Below, piece by piece: positions 54,745-64,000 of a stretch of DNA of 64,000 nucleotides. Positions within the stretch are counted from its first letter, which is position 1. Each line of letters starts with the position of its first letter. A program made the translations under genes and the position numbers. This DNA comes from Branchipolynoe longqiensis (taxonomy: Eukaryota > Annelida > Polychaeta > Phyllodocida > Polynoidae). The notes under the pieces were generated by a model that was not told where the DNA came from, made no database searches, and saw nothing but the letters and a program-made list of their open reading frames with translations. The stretch covers positions 61,344,917-61,408,916 of the forward strand of contig CM059198.1 in assembly GCA_030323885.1 (NCBI GenBank). Direction: 5' to 3'.

Positions 54745-55060
54745 AAGCGGCTGTCACACATCATCGGATTGCGCAACAGACAGAATTGTCTAGTCCGGTG
54801 GTGATAAGTATCAAAATGTATTAAAATGTGTCAAAGTGCTGCGACATCGGGTCTACGAACGGACATGAAACGGACATGAAACGGACAGCCAACGGACATG
54901 AAACGGACAGCCAACGGACGAAACAAACTCAAACCGGACAAGAACCATATACATCAATCCGGTGGCATCCGTCCCTAGTTTTGTGCATGTTCAAAACTTG
55001 AAGGGACACAAACTGGATGGTTCCTGTCGGTTTCCCCGAATCCGGTGATGTCTGACAGCC
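54745..55060. mobile_element. GTCACAC...CCGGATTG MITE (family E), copy 2
   Basis: CTGTCACACATCATCGGATTG...CGAATCCGGTGATGTCTGACAG, with GGACATGAAACGGACAGCCAACGGACATG repeats. Confidence 0.85.
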
Positions 55061-55149
55061 TCTTTACATAGACTTAGATGTGGATGTGGCCTGACGCATA
55101 GTTCTGGCGTGCTCCTTTATTAAACTACATATTAATCTGTCTATTTTTA

Positions 55150-55510
55150 ATGTATATATATATAGGCATTGTGTATTATGCACAATAATTAGCTATACAC
55201 ACATATGCATATATATATGTGTATATATCATTTATATGTGCATATAAATTGTGTGCATATGTGATATATAACGTGTTATGTGAGTATGCAAGTATGGATG
55301 GTAATTTAATCTCCTTCCATACCTTTTATATCAAACTGTACCGGTGGGGGGCTCCCATCCGCCCACCTCTCCTATCACTACACTAGACCTGTGTTAGTTG
55401 CAGTGGAGGCATTATTTATATATATATAATATATATATTATATATATAATATATATATAATATATATATAATATACATATATAATATAATATCCATAGTA
55501 TATATATATA
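55150..55510. repeat. AT-rich microsatellite cluster
   Basis: (TA)n and (ATATATAT AT)n at 55154-55270 and 55417-55512, with a GC-richer 100-bp spacer that shows no gene. Confidence 0.9.
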
Positions 55511-55512
55511 GA

Positions 55513-56081
55513 TAATTATTGAGTTAGCTAATTCAAAAGTTCCAAAACCTTTTAAATCAGATTGCGTTAGGCATAGTTTGCTGCAGGTAAATGAAATGTA
55601 ATTTAATTAAGACTAATGAATTTGATAGTGAATTAAAATAACCGATAGAAAATGAATAGGCGCAGAGTTTGGAAGCTAAATTTCTAGGGCTAACAGTCAG
55701 AGCACCCCGTGGCTGTATACAGAACAAACATGCATTTGACACGCCTAAGAACCAATCAGCAATTGGAACGTCAAACTGACACATTCAAGCTAATCATTAG
55801 TGTCTAAATACCTGAACTATTCTAAGCTAACGCAAACCTCTGTGACGTCACACACGTCATTCAAAGCAGCCTAGAAACTAAAGGAAACAAACCACGGGAA
55901 TATACCACGGAGAAATCTCAGTGTTACAAACACTTAAGCAAAATTTAATGTGTTAAGCAACAATTTTCATTAAATGAAGAAAAAGAAAACTGATTATATG
56001 GAAAGTATTATAAATTACATGTGTATTAATTGATTGGAAACACTATTGGCTTAGACAATGACTGTGGCTGTGATGTTAGGT
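55513..56081. other. Intronic, no recognised feature
   Basis: Minus-strand open frame 55784-55557 has no splice sites, homology or phase agreement with gene 2. No repeats recognised. Confidence 0.35.
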
Positions 56082-56810
56082 GTATTCACCCTATTCACGC
56101 TTGACCTAATTCGGATTCAGAACGAGGCTGAGTACACTTCGGGTATTGGAAATGGCCACAAGACACTGCTGTGTGCCAATGTGTATGAACTACTACATAA
56201 AATAAAGGAGTAACATTTGAAGATATTCACTTTTGAAACTATCATATTCATTTTTGCATACCTTTTTTCTATCTATTGGTCAATTTTCATGAAGATTGAG
56301 TGATGATCAGATGCATTTCAGTAGGCGATGTCAACAAAGTCGATCACCCTAGTTGCCAATCTTTTCTTAAATTCAAAATTGCATAACTTTTTTAATATAT
56401 ATATATTTTTAAAATATATTTGAACCCTTTTAAGCTTTTATTAATTTGTAATTACTAAGACTAGTTGTTTAACTGTGTTACACAGATAACTATGCTCACA
56501 GTGCTGCATGGTACATGATACCACCATAACTATACATACTTGAAATTGACAGTTACATTGCTTTAATGGGAAAATCACCATGCAAGGGTCACCCAATCTT
56601 TGTGAAAATTGGCCAATAGATAGAAAACAGGTATGCAACGATGAATATGGTAGTTAACAAAATTAATACCCTCAAATTTGAGTGATTTCAAGAGGTATTG
56701 GTCGACAAAAAAGTATTTGCATCACTTTTCATCCAGCGGCGCCTCGCAGATGCATACGCGGCCTCGGTCTGGTTTCAACATGGCCACGGCATGAATAGCA
56801 TCAATAGAGT
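56082..56810 (+). mobile_element. CTATTCACRCT element (family I), copy 1
   Basis: GTATTCACCCTATTCACGCTTGACC...CACGGCATGAATAGCATCAATAGAG, ~730 bp. Its interior (GATATTCACTTTTGAAACTATCATATTC..., GGTCACCCAATCTT, GAGGTATTGGTCGAC) is shared along its full length with the 58.9 kb copy. Confidence 0.85.
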
Positions 56811-57004
56811 AGAAGCAGAAACTGTATGCATATTTAGCAACTTAAATATGATGCCCAAAACTTAGGCCTCGTTTAGCAAAGCATTAGTTGATAAGAAACG
56901 TGTATCATCCCTGAATAATTTCTTTTTATCACACTCCTTGATTAAGAAGAGACAATTTCAAATTGTGGACAGTTGGTCTGCGCATTTCCACTGGTCTTTG
57001 TCCC

Positions 57005-57090
57005 ATCTTAGCATTACAAACTGCCAGTCTAGGTGGTGACAAGTATACATTTTGAAGTCTTAGGTTTGACTCGGCAAGGTTTCATTTAAT
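57005..57090 (-). mobile_element. tRNA-derived SINE (family S), short fragment
   Basis: GCCAGTCTAGGTGGTGACAAGTATACATTTTGAAGTCTTAGGTTTGACTCGGC: body/head junction only. Confidence 0.7.
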
Positions 57091-57159
57091 TCCTCACTAG
57101 AACACTATTATAATATTACTAGTACTGTTATTCCAGTACTATTGTATGACTATTATATT

Positions 57160-57790
57160 ATTACTATCATAGTAGTAATATAATAGTAATAATATAATAG
57201 TAATACAATAAATAGTACGATCATATTAGTATCATATATGTACTAATATTTTAGGACCATATTAATAGTACTATTTTAGTACGAATATTTTAGCATCATT
57301 ATATGTATAAGTATTTTAGCACTAGCCGTTTAGCACGAGTATATTAGTACTAATATTTTAGAGCTAGCAATTTAGTCCTAGTATATTAGTACTAATATTT
57401 TAGCACTAGCAGTTTAGTACTAGTATATTAGTACTAACATTTTAGCACTAACAGTTTAGTACTAGAGTATTAGTACTAACATTTTAGAGCTAGCAATTTA
57501 GTCCTAGTATATTAGTCCTAACAGTTTAGCACTAGCAGTTTAGCACTAGTATATTAGTACTAACATTTTAGCACTAGCAGTTTAATCCTAGTATATTAGT
57601 ACTAACATTTTAGCACTAGTAGTTTAGCACTAGTATGTTAGTACTAACATTTTAGCACTAGCAGTTTAGCACTAGTATATTAGTACTAACATTTTAGCAC
57701 TAGCAGTTTAATCCTAGTATATTAGTACTAACATTTTAGCACTAGCAGTTTAGCACTAGTATATTAGTAGTAACATTTTAGTATTGGTAT
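57160..57790. repeat. ~42-bp TAGCACTAGCAGTTTAGCACTAG array
   Basis: Degenerate at the left, regular from ~57290, with units TTTAGCACTAGCAGTTTAGC...ATTAGTACTAACAT. Rich in overlapping short palindromes (ACTAGT, TTAGTACTAA). Confidence 0.93.
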
Positions 57791-58080
57791 TTTCCAGCGC
57801 TATTATTTTGACTCCTATTGTTTTATGTAATATTATTTTTTATAATGCTATCAGTACTGTTATCAGTGAACTTACTTTTTACCTGCTTCCACCAAATCAT
57901 CATCCACAGCCAGAAACCATTGATTGACCAGTTTGCAGAAGGATGTTACAAAACACATTATACATAGACACTGCGCAGGTGTATTTAGGTAGGCAGATAA
58001 ACGATTCACCTCTGTTCAGAGGTGAATTACAACCGTATGTAAAAGTTGGAGAAAATATGTCTCGCTGTTGATGGTCTTAG

Positions 58081-58175
58081 TCTTTTTTTTTTTTTTTTTT
58101 TTTTGGTAAGGTATTTATTCATCTGAATATGACATTTGTCAACGCCGAAGCACTGGTCTTCCGGCCATCTTACTA
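58081..58175 (-). mobile_element. Poly-A retroposon 3' end (GAAGACCAGTGCTTCGG type)
   Basis: On the minus strand GGCCGGAAGACCAGTGCTTCGGCGTTGACAAATG...AAATACC is followed by ~24 A. The same motif closes repeats at 5.85 and 63.7 kb and inverted at 22.25 and 45.68 kb. Confidence 0.6.
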
Positions 58176-58886
58176 TTGGAATTGACATTCTAAACAATCT
58201 AAGTTTGATCAGTGCTGTATTAGTCACAGCACCGATACTGAAGAATTAAGGGAGTGGCTCCTGCTGTATAATGTACAGCACCAGTCACTGCGGTTCATTC
58301 AAAAATGGGGAGCAACACCGAGTAGAAGATGTATGCCCATGGCAGGTCAAACAAATCGTTGTGGGTTACATGTTTTCTCTTATAAAACAAACAAAGTTTA
58401 TAGTTAACAAGACATTTTGTCTGTCTTATATAATGTTCAATGTGTTTAAACAGATTGATAGTTGTGTAGGATGTTCGGTGTGTTGATGGTTTGTTCATGA
58501 TGGTTAAGGGTGGTATTAAAATCCAATAGCTACAATCCGATTGTATATGTTTTCCCTCAACATATACTCTCCAGAGTGTTCAACTCACATAATATCAACG
58601 CATAATGATACAAAATTGAATGAAAATGACTGCTTCCTGACTTAGATTGGATTATTACCCAGAAACCTCTCAACGTCCTGCCCAATGACTGCTATATTGA
58701 CATGTTGGCTCTGTCAATTCAAACTTTAAAGTTCATTGATCTACTGGACTAATCTGCTAATGAGTTCAAAAGTTGGGATTAAATATATTGAGGTATGTGA
58801 AGAATATATTCTGCTTTTTGGATTACTGATTTATTTCCTCATTTCATTTACCCACGTTTTCGCCACTTTCTATATAGGCTTGTTCT

Positions 58887-59610
58887 TCACCCCTATTCAC
58901 ACTATTCACGCGTGACCTAATTCATCATCAGAAGGAGGCTGATTACGCGTCGGGTATTGGAAATTGCCATATGACACTGCTGTGTGCTGATGTGTGTGAA
59001 CTACTACAGAAATTAAAGGAGTAAAATTTGAAGATATTCACTTTTGAAACTATCATATTCATTTCTGCATACCTTTTTTTCTATTTATTGATTGAGTGAT
59101 GATCAGATGCATTTCAGTGGGCAATGTCAACAAAGTCGCTCACCTTGGCTGCCAATCTTTTCTTAAATTCAAAATTGCATAACTTTCTTAATATATATAT
59201 ATTAAAAATTTTTTTTTTAACCCTTTTAAAGCTTTTATTAATTTGTAATTACTAAGACTAGTTGTTTAACTGTGTTGCACAGATAACTACGCTGACAGTG
59301 CTGAATTACATGATTCCAACATAACTATGCAAACTTGAAGTTGACAGTCACATTGTAGTTAAAGAATGGGAAAATCACCATGCAAGGGTCACCCAATCTT
59401 CATCAAAATTGACCAATCGATAGAAAACAGGTATGCAAAGATGAATATGGTAGGTTAAAAAATGAATACCCTCAAATTTGAGTGATTTCGAGAGGTATTG
59501 GTCGACGAAAAAGTATTCACATTACTTTTCATACACCAGCGCCTCGCAGATGCGTAATTGGCCTCGGTCTGGTTTCAACATGGCCGCAGCGTGAATAGTG
59601 TGAATAGAGG
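58887..59610 (+). mobile_element. CTATTCACRCT element (family I), copy 2
   Basis: CACCCCTATTCACACTATTCACGCGTGACC and CGCAGCGTGAATAGTGTGAATAGAGG are clear TIRs; 724 bp collinear with 56082-56810. Confidence 0.9.
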
Positions 59611-59798
59611 CCACTGCAGCAGTATGGGGTGAATCTTTTATCTAGTAGGTAGGTAGCTATGCAGATACATATATATAGATCTGCAGCACCACCCACTAAC
59701 TACCGTTAATCACAATGAATACAACACACCTATTATTACTACTACAACTATTTACTAATTTAAAGCTACACAACACAAAGAAAGCAGGAAAGACTCAC

Positions 59799-60020
59799 TT
59801 CATTGACGAGTCGCAAAATGGGAATGGTTGTGACGACTGGGTTTCCGGAGTGCTCTCGCTGGTTGCTAAGCGAAAAGTCAGCGGTGCGCGGGGAACACTG
59901 CGCACTCGCCCCGCCGGGAGATCCTTGTGGAGTATCGGTTTTCCGCTTCTGTTGGATCTCCAGCTCTACGCCACCCTCTGACTTGTGCAGCAACGGTGTG
60001 AGCTCCTTTACCCGCTTCAC
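59799..60020 (-). CDS. Gene 2, 222-bp internal exon
   Basis: Minus strand: acceptor TTTATTCATTCAG, then GTG AAG CGG GTA AAG in phase 0, 74 codons, donor AATGAA|GTGAGT, phase 0. It encodes VKRVKELTPLLHKSEGGVELE, continuing the helix of the preceding exon, then a low-complexity basic/Ser-rich linker (KRKTDTPQGSPGGASAQCSPR) and VVTTIPILRLVNE, which leads into ALQRISQLAEDLN of the exon at 37213. The phase-0 junctions on both sides and a GC content far above its surroundings support it. The open frame continues past the donor to 59766, but that part is AT-rich and outside the exon. A family E MITE (60056-60558) lies just upstream in the intron. Confidence 0.78.
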
Positions 60021-60055
60021 CTGAATGAATAAATTGGGTGGTTTGTAACGCTTAA

Positions 60056-60558
60056 GTCATTGTCACACCTCACCGGACTGAGCACTGGAGACCACCGGAC
60101 CAAGAATTTTCTAGTCCGGTGTTGTCCGGTGAAGAAATCTATCGAAATGTATTGAAATGGAGCATAAAATTGGGATATTTGCCGACGGTCAATCGGATAA
60201 GTACCGTACATGTACCATACATGTACTGGACGAGAACTGGACACGTAACGGATGGGTACTGGACATGTACCGGACAAAATGGATAAACCAGACACCAACG
60301 GATGGGTACCGGATATGTACGGATGGGGACCGGATGGGTACCAGACATGTGCCGGACAAACCGGACACCAACTGGACACCTCAGTCTGGCAGTGTCCGGT
60401 AGAAGTTTTGTGCATGTTCAAAACTTGTACCGGACACCGCCAGACACCACCGGACACCACCGGATGGTTACCGGATGGTACCCGAACATCGCCGTACACA
60501 ACCGGACAGTGTCCGGTTCTCGTCCGTTTCCCCCAATCCGGTGAGGTGTGACAGGGCC
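60056..60558. mobile_element. GTCACAC...CCGGATTG MITE (family E), expanded copy
   Basis: TGTCACACCTCACCGGACTG...CCCAATCCGGTGAGGTGTGACAG, ~500 bp. The interior is expanded into CCGGATGGGTACCGGACATGTAC-like tandem blocks on both sides of a TTTTGTGCATGTTCAAAACTTG core shared with the other two copies. Long frames through it are repeat artefacts. Confidence 0.9.
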
Positions 60559-60600
60559 TTTACAGTTACTGGCTGCAAAAACTGCAGCATTAGCTTCCGG

Positions 60601-61085
60601 TGTTGCAGTTTCCGCAGCACACCAGTTTGCGAGGGACAAATACATTCAAATGCATTGTCAATGGCCGTGAGCAAATCGTCATACAGAAAAAGGCAAATAT
60701 CTCTAAAACCACACGACCTAGACAGAAACCGCTTGGAACACATCTAGAAAACATATCCACCGAATGGATTATATTAAATTTATAAGGTTAGGCTTCTGCA
60801 CTTCTATTAATTTTGAATAAAACTAATGTTTTGCACTGCGCGTATCGGCAAACTCAAGGCATTGTCAATGGTCGTGAGCAATCTTCATACAGAAAATACA
60901 GGAAAAGTGAAATATGTCTAAAACCACACCTCCTAGAAACAAATCGCTTTATACACATATAGAAAACATCTTTACCAAAAACATTATATTAAATTTATAA
61001 GGTTACTGACGATGCTGTTCGATTTTGACGCATGCGCAGAACCGATGTGTCCCTCGCAAACTGGTGTACCGCGGAAACTGCAACA
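60601..61085. mobile_element. TIR element enclosing two ~207-bp satellite units
   Basis: TGTTGCAGTTTCCGC...CACCAGTTTGCGAGGGACA (60601-60638) is mirrored by TGTCCCTCGCAAACTGG...CGGAAACTGCAACA (61047-61084). Between them CATTGTCAATGG starts at 60653 and 60860; these are inverted units of the 204-bp satellite at 50.8-51.4 kb. Confidence 0.88.
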
Positions 61086-61089
61086 CCAG

Positions 61090-62036
61090 CACTGATGAAT
61101 TGATTCAGAGGCAACAAAAGACGGAACTTTCGTAGAGGGGTAATGGTGGGGACTTGAGTCTGGGCACTGTATGGGAGTAGAGGAGGGAGGTGAAAGAGGG
61201 GTTTCCAGCAAAGAAGAAAGTGTGGCAATGAAAGAAAGGGCCCCCACCCAAGCAAATGCTCTCTACTAGTCTAGGCGAGAGGAGGTAAGCTTGGGAAGGA
61301 AAGAGAATGGAAGAGTTGAATTAAAGAGTGGTGACTCCTAGCTCTGTGGTGACAAGTTGGTGAGTAGGAGTCATGAATGTGATATAGGTTAGAAGGTGAA
61401 AGCCAACCGGGTCTCCCCGTGTAGTATATTCTGAGATCAAACCAGGAGGAGGCCGGCAGCCTGAGAGGAGATAGAAGAGTGTGGATGAAGCGGTTTCCAA
61501 ACAGCAAGTGATTCACCCAAAGGGCACGATGGGTGGAGTTAAAGGTCAACTAACACAAGGGAAAGAAAATAATTAAAAAGACAAATAATTATGTTTAAAA
61601 AAAAGAAGAGGATTTATTCCGCAAGCAACCTATTTTGTCACCTCTGAGGATTTAATTAAAAAAATTAAAATAAGCAATTAAAGTTAAGCTGCATTTTGGA
61701 CTTGCAATATACAAACAGTTACAAGCCATAAACAAGAAGCAAGAAAACCAAAATTATTACTAAAACAAAATTCAAAAGGTTTAAGTCAGAATAGATTAGC
61801 ACTGCTCAACGGTGAAAACAAGTAAAGATTTCAGGCGCAAATCTCCGGAAACACCAATCCAGAAATGTAGTTAAATAAAAGATTTTTACCCGAAAATAAT
61901 TTTAATTCTCAATAATTCCGCTTTCTTATGATCATATGATTATGGAGCAAGGAACAAAAAAGTAGGAATTTAAAAAATCTAATTTTTTAAGGTTTGATTC
62001 CAATGTTTAGCTCAATTTTTTGATCGCCGTTTATTA
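61090..62036. other. Intronic, no recognised feature
   Basis: Purine-rich on the plus strand at 61130-61320 (GGAGGGAGG, GAAAGAGG), then AT-rich. The open frames here lack splice or phase support. Confidence 0.35.
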
Positions 62037-62039
62037 TGG

Positions 62040-62727
62040 TCCTGTCACATTACGTCACATACCGCAAGTGTGTGGCCAATGGCTAAAATCACTTTCAAAG
62101 GTTGAACTTTTCGGTTCTGGGGGCAAAGTTGGATGTATTCATACCGTATACGCAACGTAGCAGAGTGTATGGCCAACGTATGGCCAACGTATGGCTAACT
62201 TGCCTCCCAGCGAAAAACGCTCGCATTAAGCTCACAGTACACTCGCAGAATGCCGGTGAATGTTATATACATAATTTGATCGCCAGAACTATGCCTTATA
62301 CATTACATATGTAAAGACATGGTGGAGAAACGCAAAATGTACATTAGACGTATTTTAGACATACGTTATCCATAAGCTTTCAATATGTTGTCAATAAGTG
62401 GTCTGTATGTTTCCACTGGCTCTCCATCCGACTGACATAGGTCAACATAGTGAACAACGTCTGTCTAACGTACATCGATGTATGCCTAACATATACATAA
62501 TGTACGTCCAACGTAAAAGCCACACATTGTCGAACGTCAAAAGTGTTGTGCATGCACTAAACTTTCACGACCCCTTATCGAGCGACGCCATATATCGATG
62601 TACATCGACACACACATAATGAACACATAACATTCGAGTAATGCATATCGATGTACACCGACACATTGGCACAAAATCACCTACGTAGGCGGATGCTTGC
62701 GCGATGTGTCGGAGTGTGACAGGGCGT
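62040..62727. mobile_element. CCTGTCACATT...GTGTGACAGGG element
   Basis: TCCTGTCACATTACGTCACATACCGC and GCGATGTGTCGGAGTGTGACAGGGC are imperfect TIRs bounding ~690 bp. The interior is full of GTATGGCCAACGT and ATCGATGTACATCGACAC palindromic repeats. Confidence 0.65.
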
Positions 62728-62818
62728 ACACAGGGTTTTCCCCCTGAACACACTTATCCGTTATGATCAGGATAAATACATTCATCACCAACAAAAAAAG
62801 GAAGTTTTTTTCCATAGA

Positions 62819-62836
62819 AACCCCCCCCCCCCCACA
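62819..62836. repeat. Poly-C tract
   Basis: Homopolymer followed by ACACACACA, just outside the exon at 62888. Confidence 0.95.
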
Positions 62837-62887
62837 CACATAATTGACAGGGTGCAAGCGTGCAAACGAAGACGCAGACGCTCTAAC

Positions 62888-63067
62888 CTCAGCGAGCAGC
62901 TCGGTGAACTTGTTCTTCTCGCTGAGTTTGAGCTTCTCACACTCAGACACTTGGTGCTGCAGGTCGGCTCGCTCGTGCAGCCACTGCTCGCGGTCCGACT
63001 GCAGCTTGCACTGCAGATCGATCAGCGTCTTTTGTAGGCCCGCTACCACACCGGACCGCTCGGCGTC
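62888..63067 (-). CDS. Gene 2, first visible exon (coiled coil)
   Basis: Minus strand, exactly 180 bp, phase 0 at both ends: acceptor CACATCACCTAG, donor GCTGAG|GTTAGA. The 60 residues, DAERSGVVAGLQKTLIDLQC to SEKNKFTELLAE, are a continuous coiled coil with hydrophobic residues at a/d-like spacing (LQKTLIDLQCKL, WLHERADLQHQV) and no Pro or Gly after the first ten. It joins in frame to VKRVKELTPLL of the next exon. No ATG initiates here, so upstream exons lie beyond the window or went unrecognised. Dimerisation through the coiled coil is the natural role. Coiled coil followed by a long basic, Ser-rich tail is common in microtubule and centrosome proteins, but that is only an analogy. Confidence 0.8.
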
Positions 63068-63112
63068 CTAGGTGATGTGGTGACATGTATTGCATGTTAA
63101 CAGTTTACTAAG

Positions 63113-63210
63113 TACAGTATAACCCCGTTAAACCAAACTTGAAGGGACCCCAGAAATTAGTTTGGATTAACCGATCATTGGTTTAACCGAGCTTTGACTT
63201 TGACTTGGCC
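63113..63210. mobile_element. pogo-like MITE (family P-B), left part
   Basis: TACAGTATAACCCCGTTAAACC...GGATTAACCGATCATTGGTTTAACCGAGC, then decays into CTTTGACTTTGACTTGGCC. Confidence 0.8.
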
Positions 63211-63282
63211 TTGGCAAAAACGGGGATGCATTATAAATGTACAATGTATGTGGACACTATGATTATTGTTTTTTTATGTATA

Positions 63283-63611
63283 TACAGTTTAATCCCGTTA
63301 AATCAACCTCAGTTAAATCAAACGATCGGTTAATCCAAACTTTTTCGGTGACCTGGCAAAATACTACCATTTATCATATACAAAAGTCTCAGATGGCTTT
63401 AAAACCACATGAAAGTTTGGTTTAACTGTACCGGAAGTGGCCTGGGGCCGACAATTTTGTTTGGATTAACCGATACTTGGGATTAACTGACTTTGGTTTA
63501 ACCAACTTTTTTTATATGATAAATGGTAGTATTTTGCCGGGCCGCCCAAAAAAGTTCGGATTAACCGATCGTTTGGTTTAACCGAGCTTGGTTTAACGGG
63601 GTTGTACTGTA
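63283..63611. mobile_element. pogo-like MITE (family P-B), complete
   Basis: TACAGTTTAATCCCGTTAAATC...GGTTTAACGGGGTTGTACTGTA, 329 bp, with mirrored GGTTAATCC/GGATTAACC blocks. Confidence 0.88.
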
Positions 63612-63944
63612 GATGGTAGCGTTTAATTAATTCATTATCGCGAAAGCACACATTTAAAGTGGTAATTAAGGTTTGTATTATTCGAATTGCGGGAAGACCA
63701 GTGCTATCGCGCTGACAAAAGATTTACATGAATAAAATAAATGTCCCCCCCCCCCAAATCGTAGTATATCGTAGATTTATTATCTTGCTTCATCATATAT
63801 CTAGTCATAAAGTGTTAAAGCGTTTAAGTGCCCTTAGTTCTTCAGGGTGAGTGGATTGGGTGGCTGAGAAAAGGCGAGACAGCTCCACACACCACGCGGG
63901 TTCGGATGCTGTGGACGAAGTGACTAGTTCGGGCCGTCGCTACG

Positions 63945-63964
63945 TGGGGGGGGGGGGGGGGGGT
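63945..63964. repeat. Poly-G tract
   Basis: About 18 consecutive G near the window's right edge. Confidence 0.95.
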
Positions 63965-64000
63965 GGAGTTGAGGCTAGGTGGCGTGGGAATGTGGGGTTC

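Noticed and set aside
60139..60544. Long frames with repeated PDMYRTKW/VPIRYP-type peptides
   Set aside because: They translate the CCGGACATGTACC array inside the family E MITE.
63820..63950. Minus-strand frame TSSTASEPAWCVELSRLFSATQ... near the right edge
   Set aside because: Ends in a stop without a donor, so it cannot precede the phase-0 exon at 63067; no homology recognised.

Overview
This window is animal nuclear DNA, probably lophotrochozoan and most likely mollusc. The evidence is short GC-rich exons with GT-AG introns in AT-rich, repeat-packed sequence; a tRNA-derived SINE family present in more than 20 copies or fragments; several non-LTR retrotransposon remnants; and a 46.65-46.93 kb element that resembles, from memory, a SINE common in mollusc genomes. 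There is no bacterial-style gene organisation, operon or CRISPR array. The species cannot be named from the sequence alone.

Two protein-coding genes are supported, convergent (tail to tail), each with its 5' part missing or outside the window. Gene 1 (+) has three visible exons, 5195-5454, 7748-7902 and 11570-12258. Their phases join exactly (0/2, 2/1, 1/stop) to give 367 residues: a helical N-terminal part, one fibronectin type III domain, one transmembrane helix and a tail ending in two SWLxWFV motifs. Gene 2 (-) has five visible exons, 63067-62888, 60020-59799, 37213-37122, 34100-32276 and 30041-29775. Their phases also fit exactly and give 861 residues: a coiled-coil N-terminal part, then a long disordered Ser/Arg/Lys-rich region with a poly-Q tract. 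It looks like a cytoskeletal or scaffold protein, but I do not recognise the family with confidence.

Layout: 0-5 kb simple repeat and transposon debris; 5.2-12.3 kb gene 1; 12.3-29.8 kb intergenic, including a 1.1 kb satellite of 23-bp units, a local duplication with a MITE-filled and an empty site, and a candidate solo LTR; 29.8-63.1 kb gene 2, whose 22.6 kb intron (37.2-59.8 kb) is almost entirely repeats; 63.1-64 kb pogo-like fragments.

Most of the interest is in the mobile DNA. At least eight small inverted-repeat families can be defined here by comparing copies: a TTAA-flanked ~355 bp MITE, three pogo-like families, a CAGGGATGAAA family with 6-bp duplications that carries a captured SINE tail, a GTCACACC family with internal arrays, a ~365 bp family ending in AAAGACCC, and an element whose TIRs enclose a ~205-bp satellite. 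Nesting and target-site duplications give a relative insertion order at several points. I found no defence, biosynthetic or similar novel gene system.
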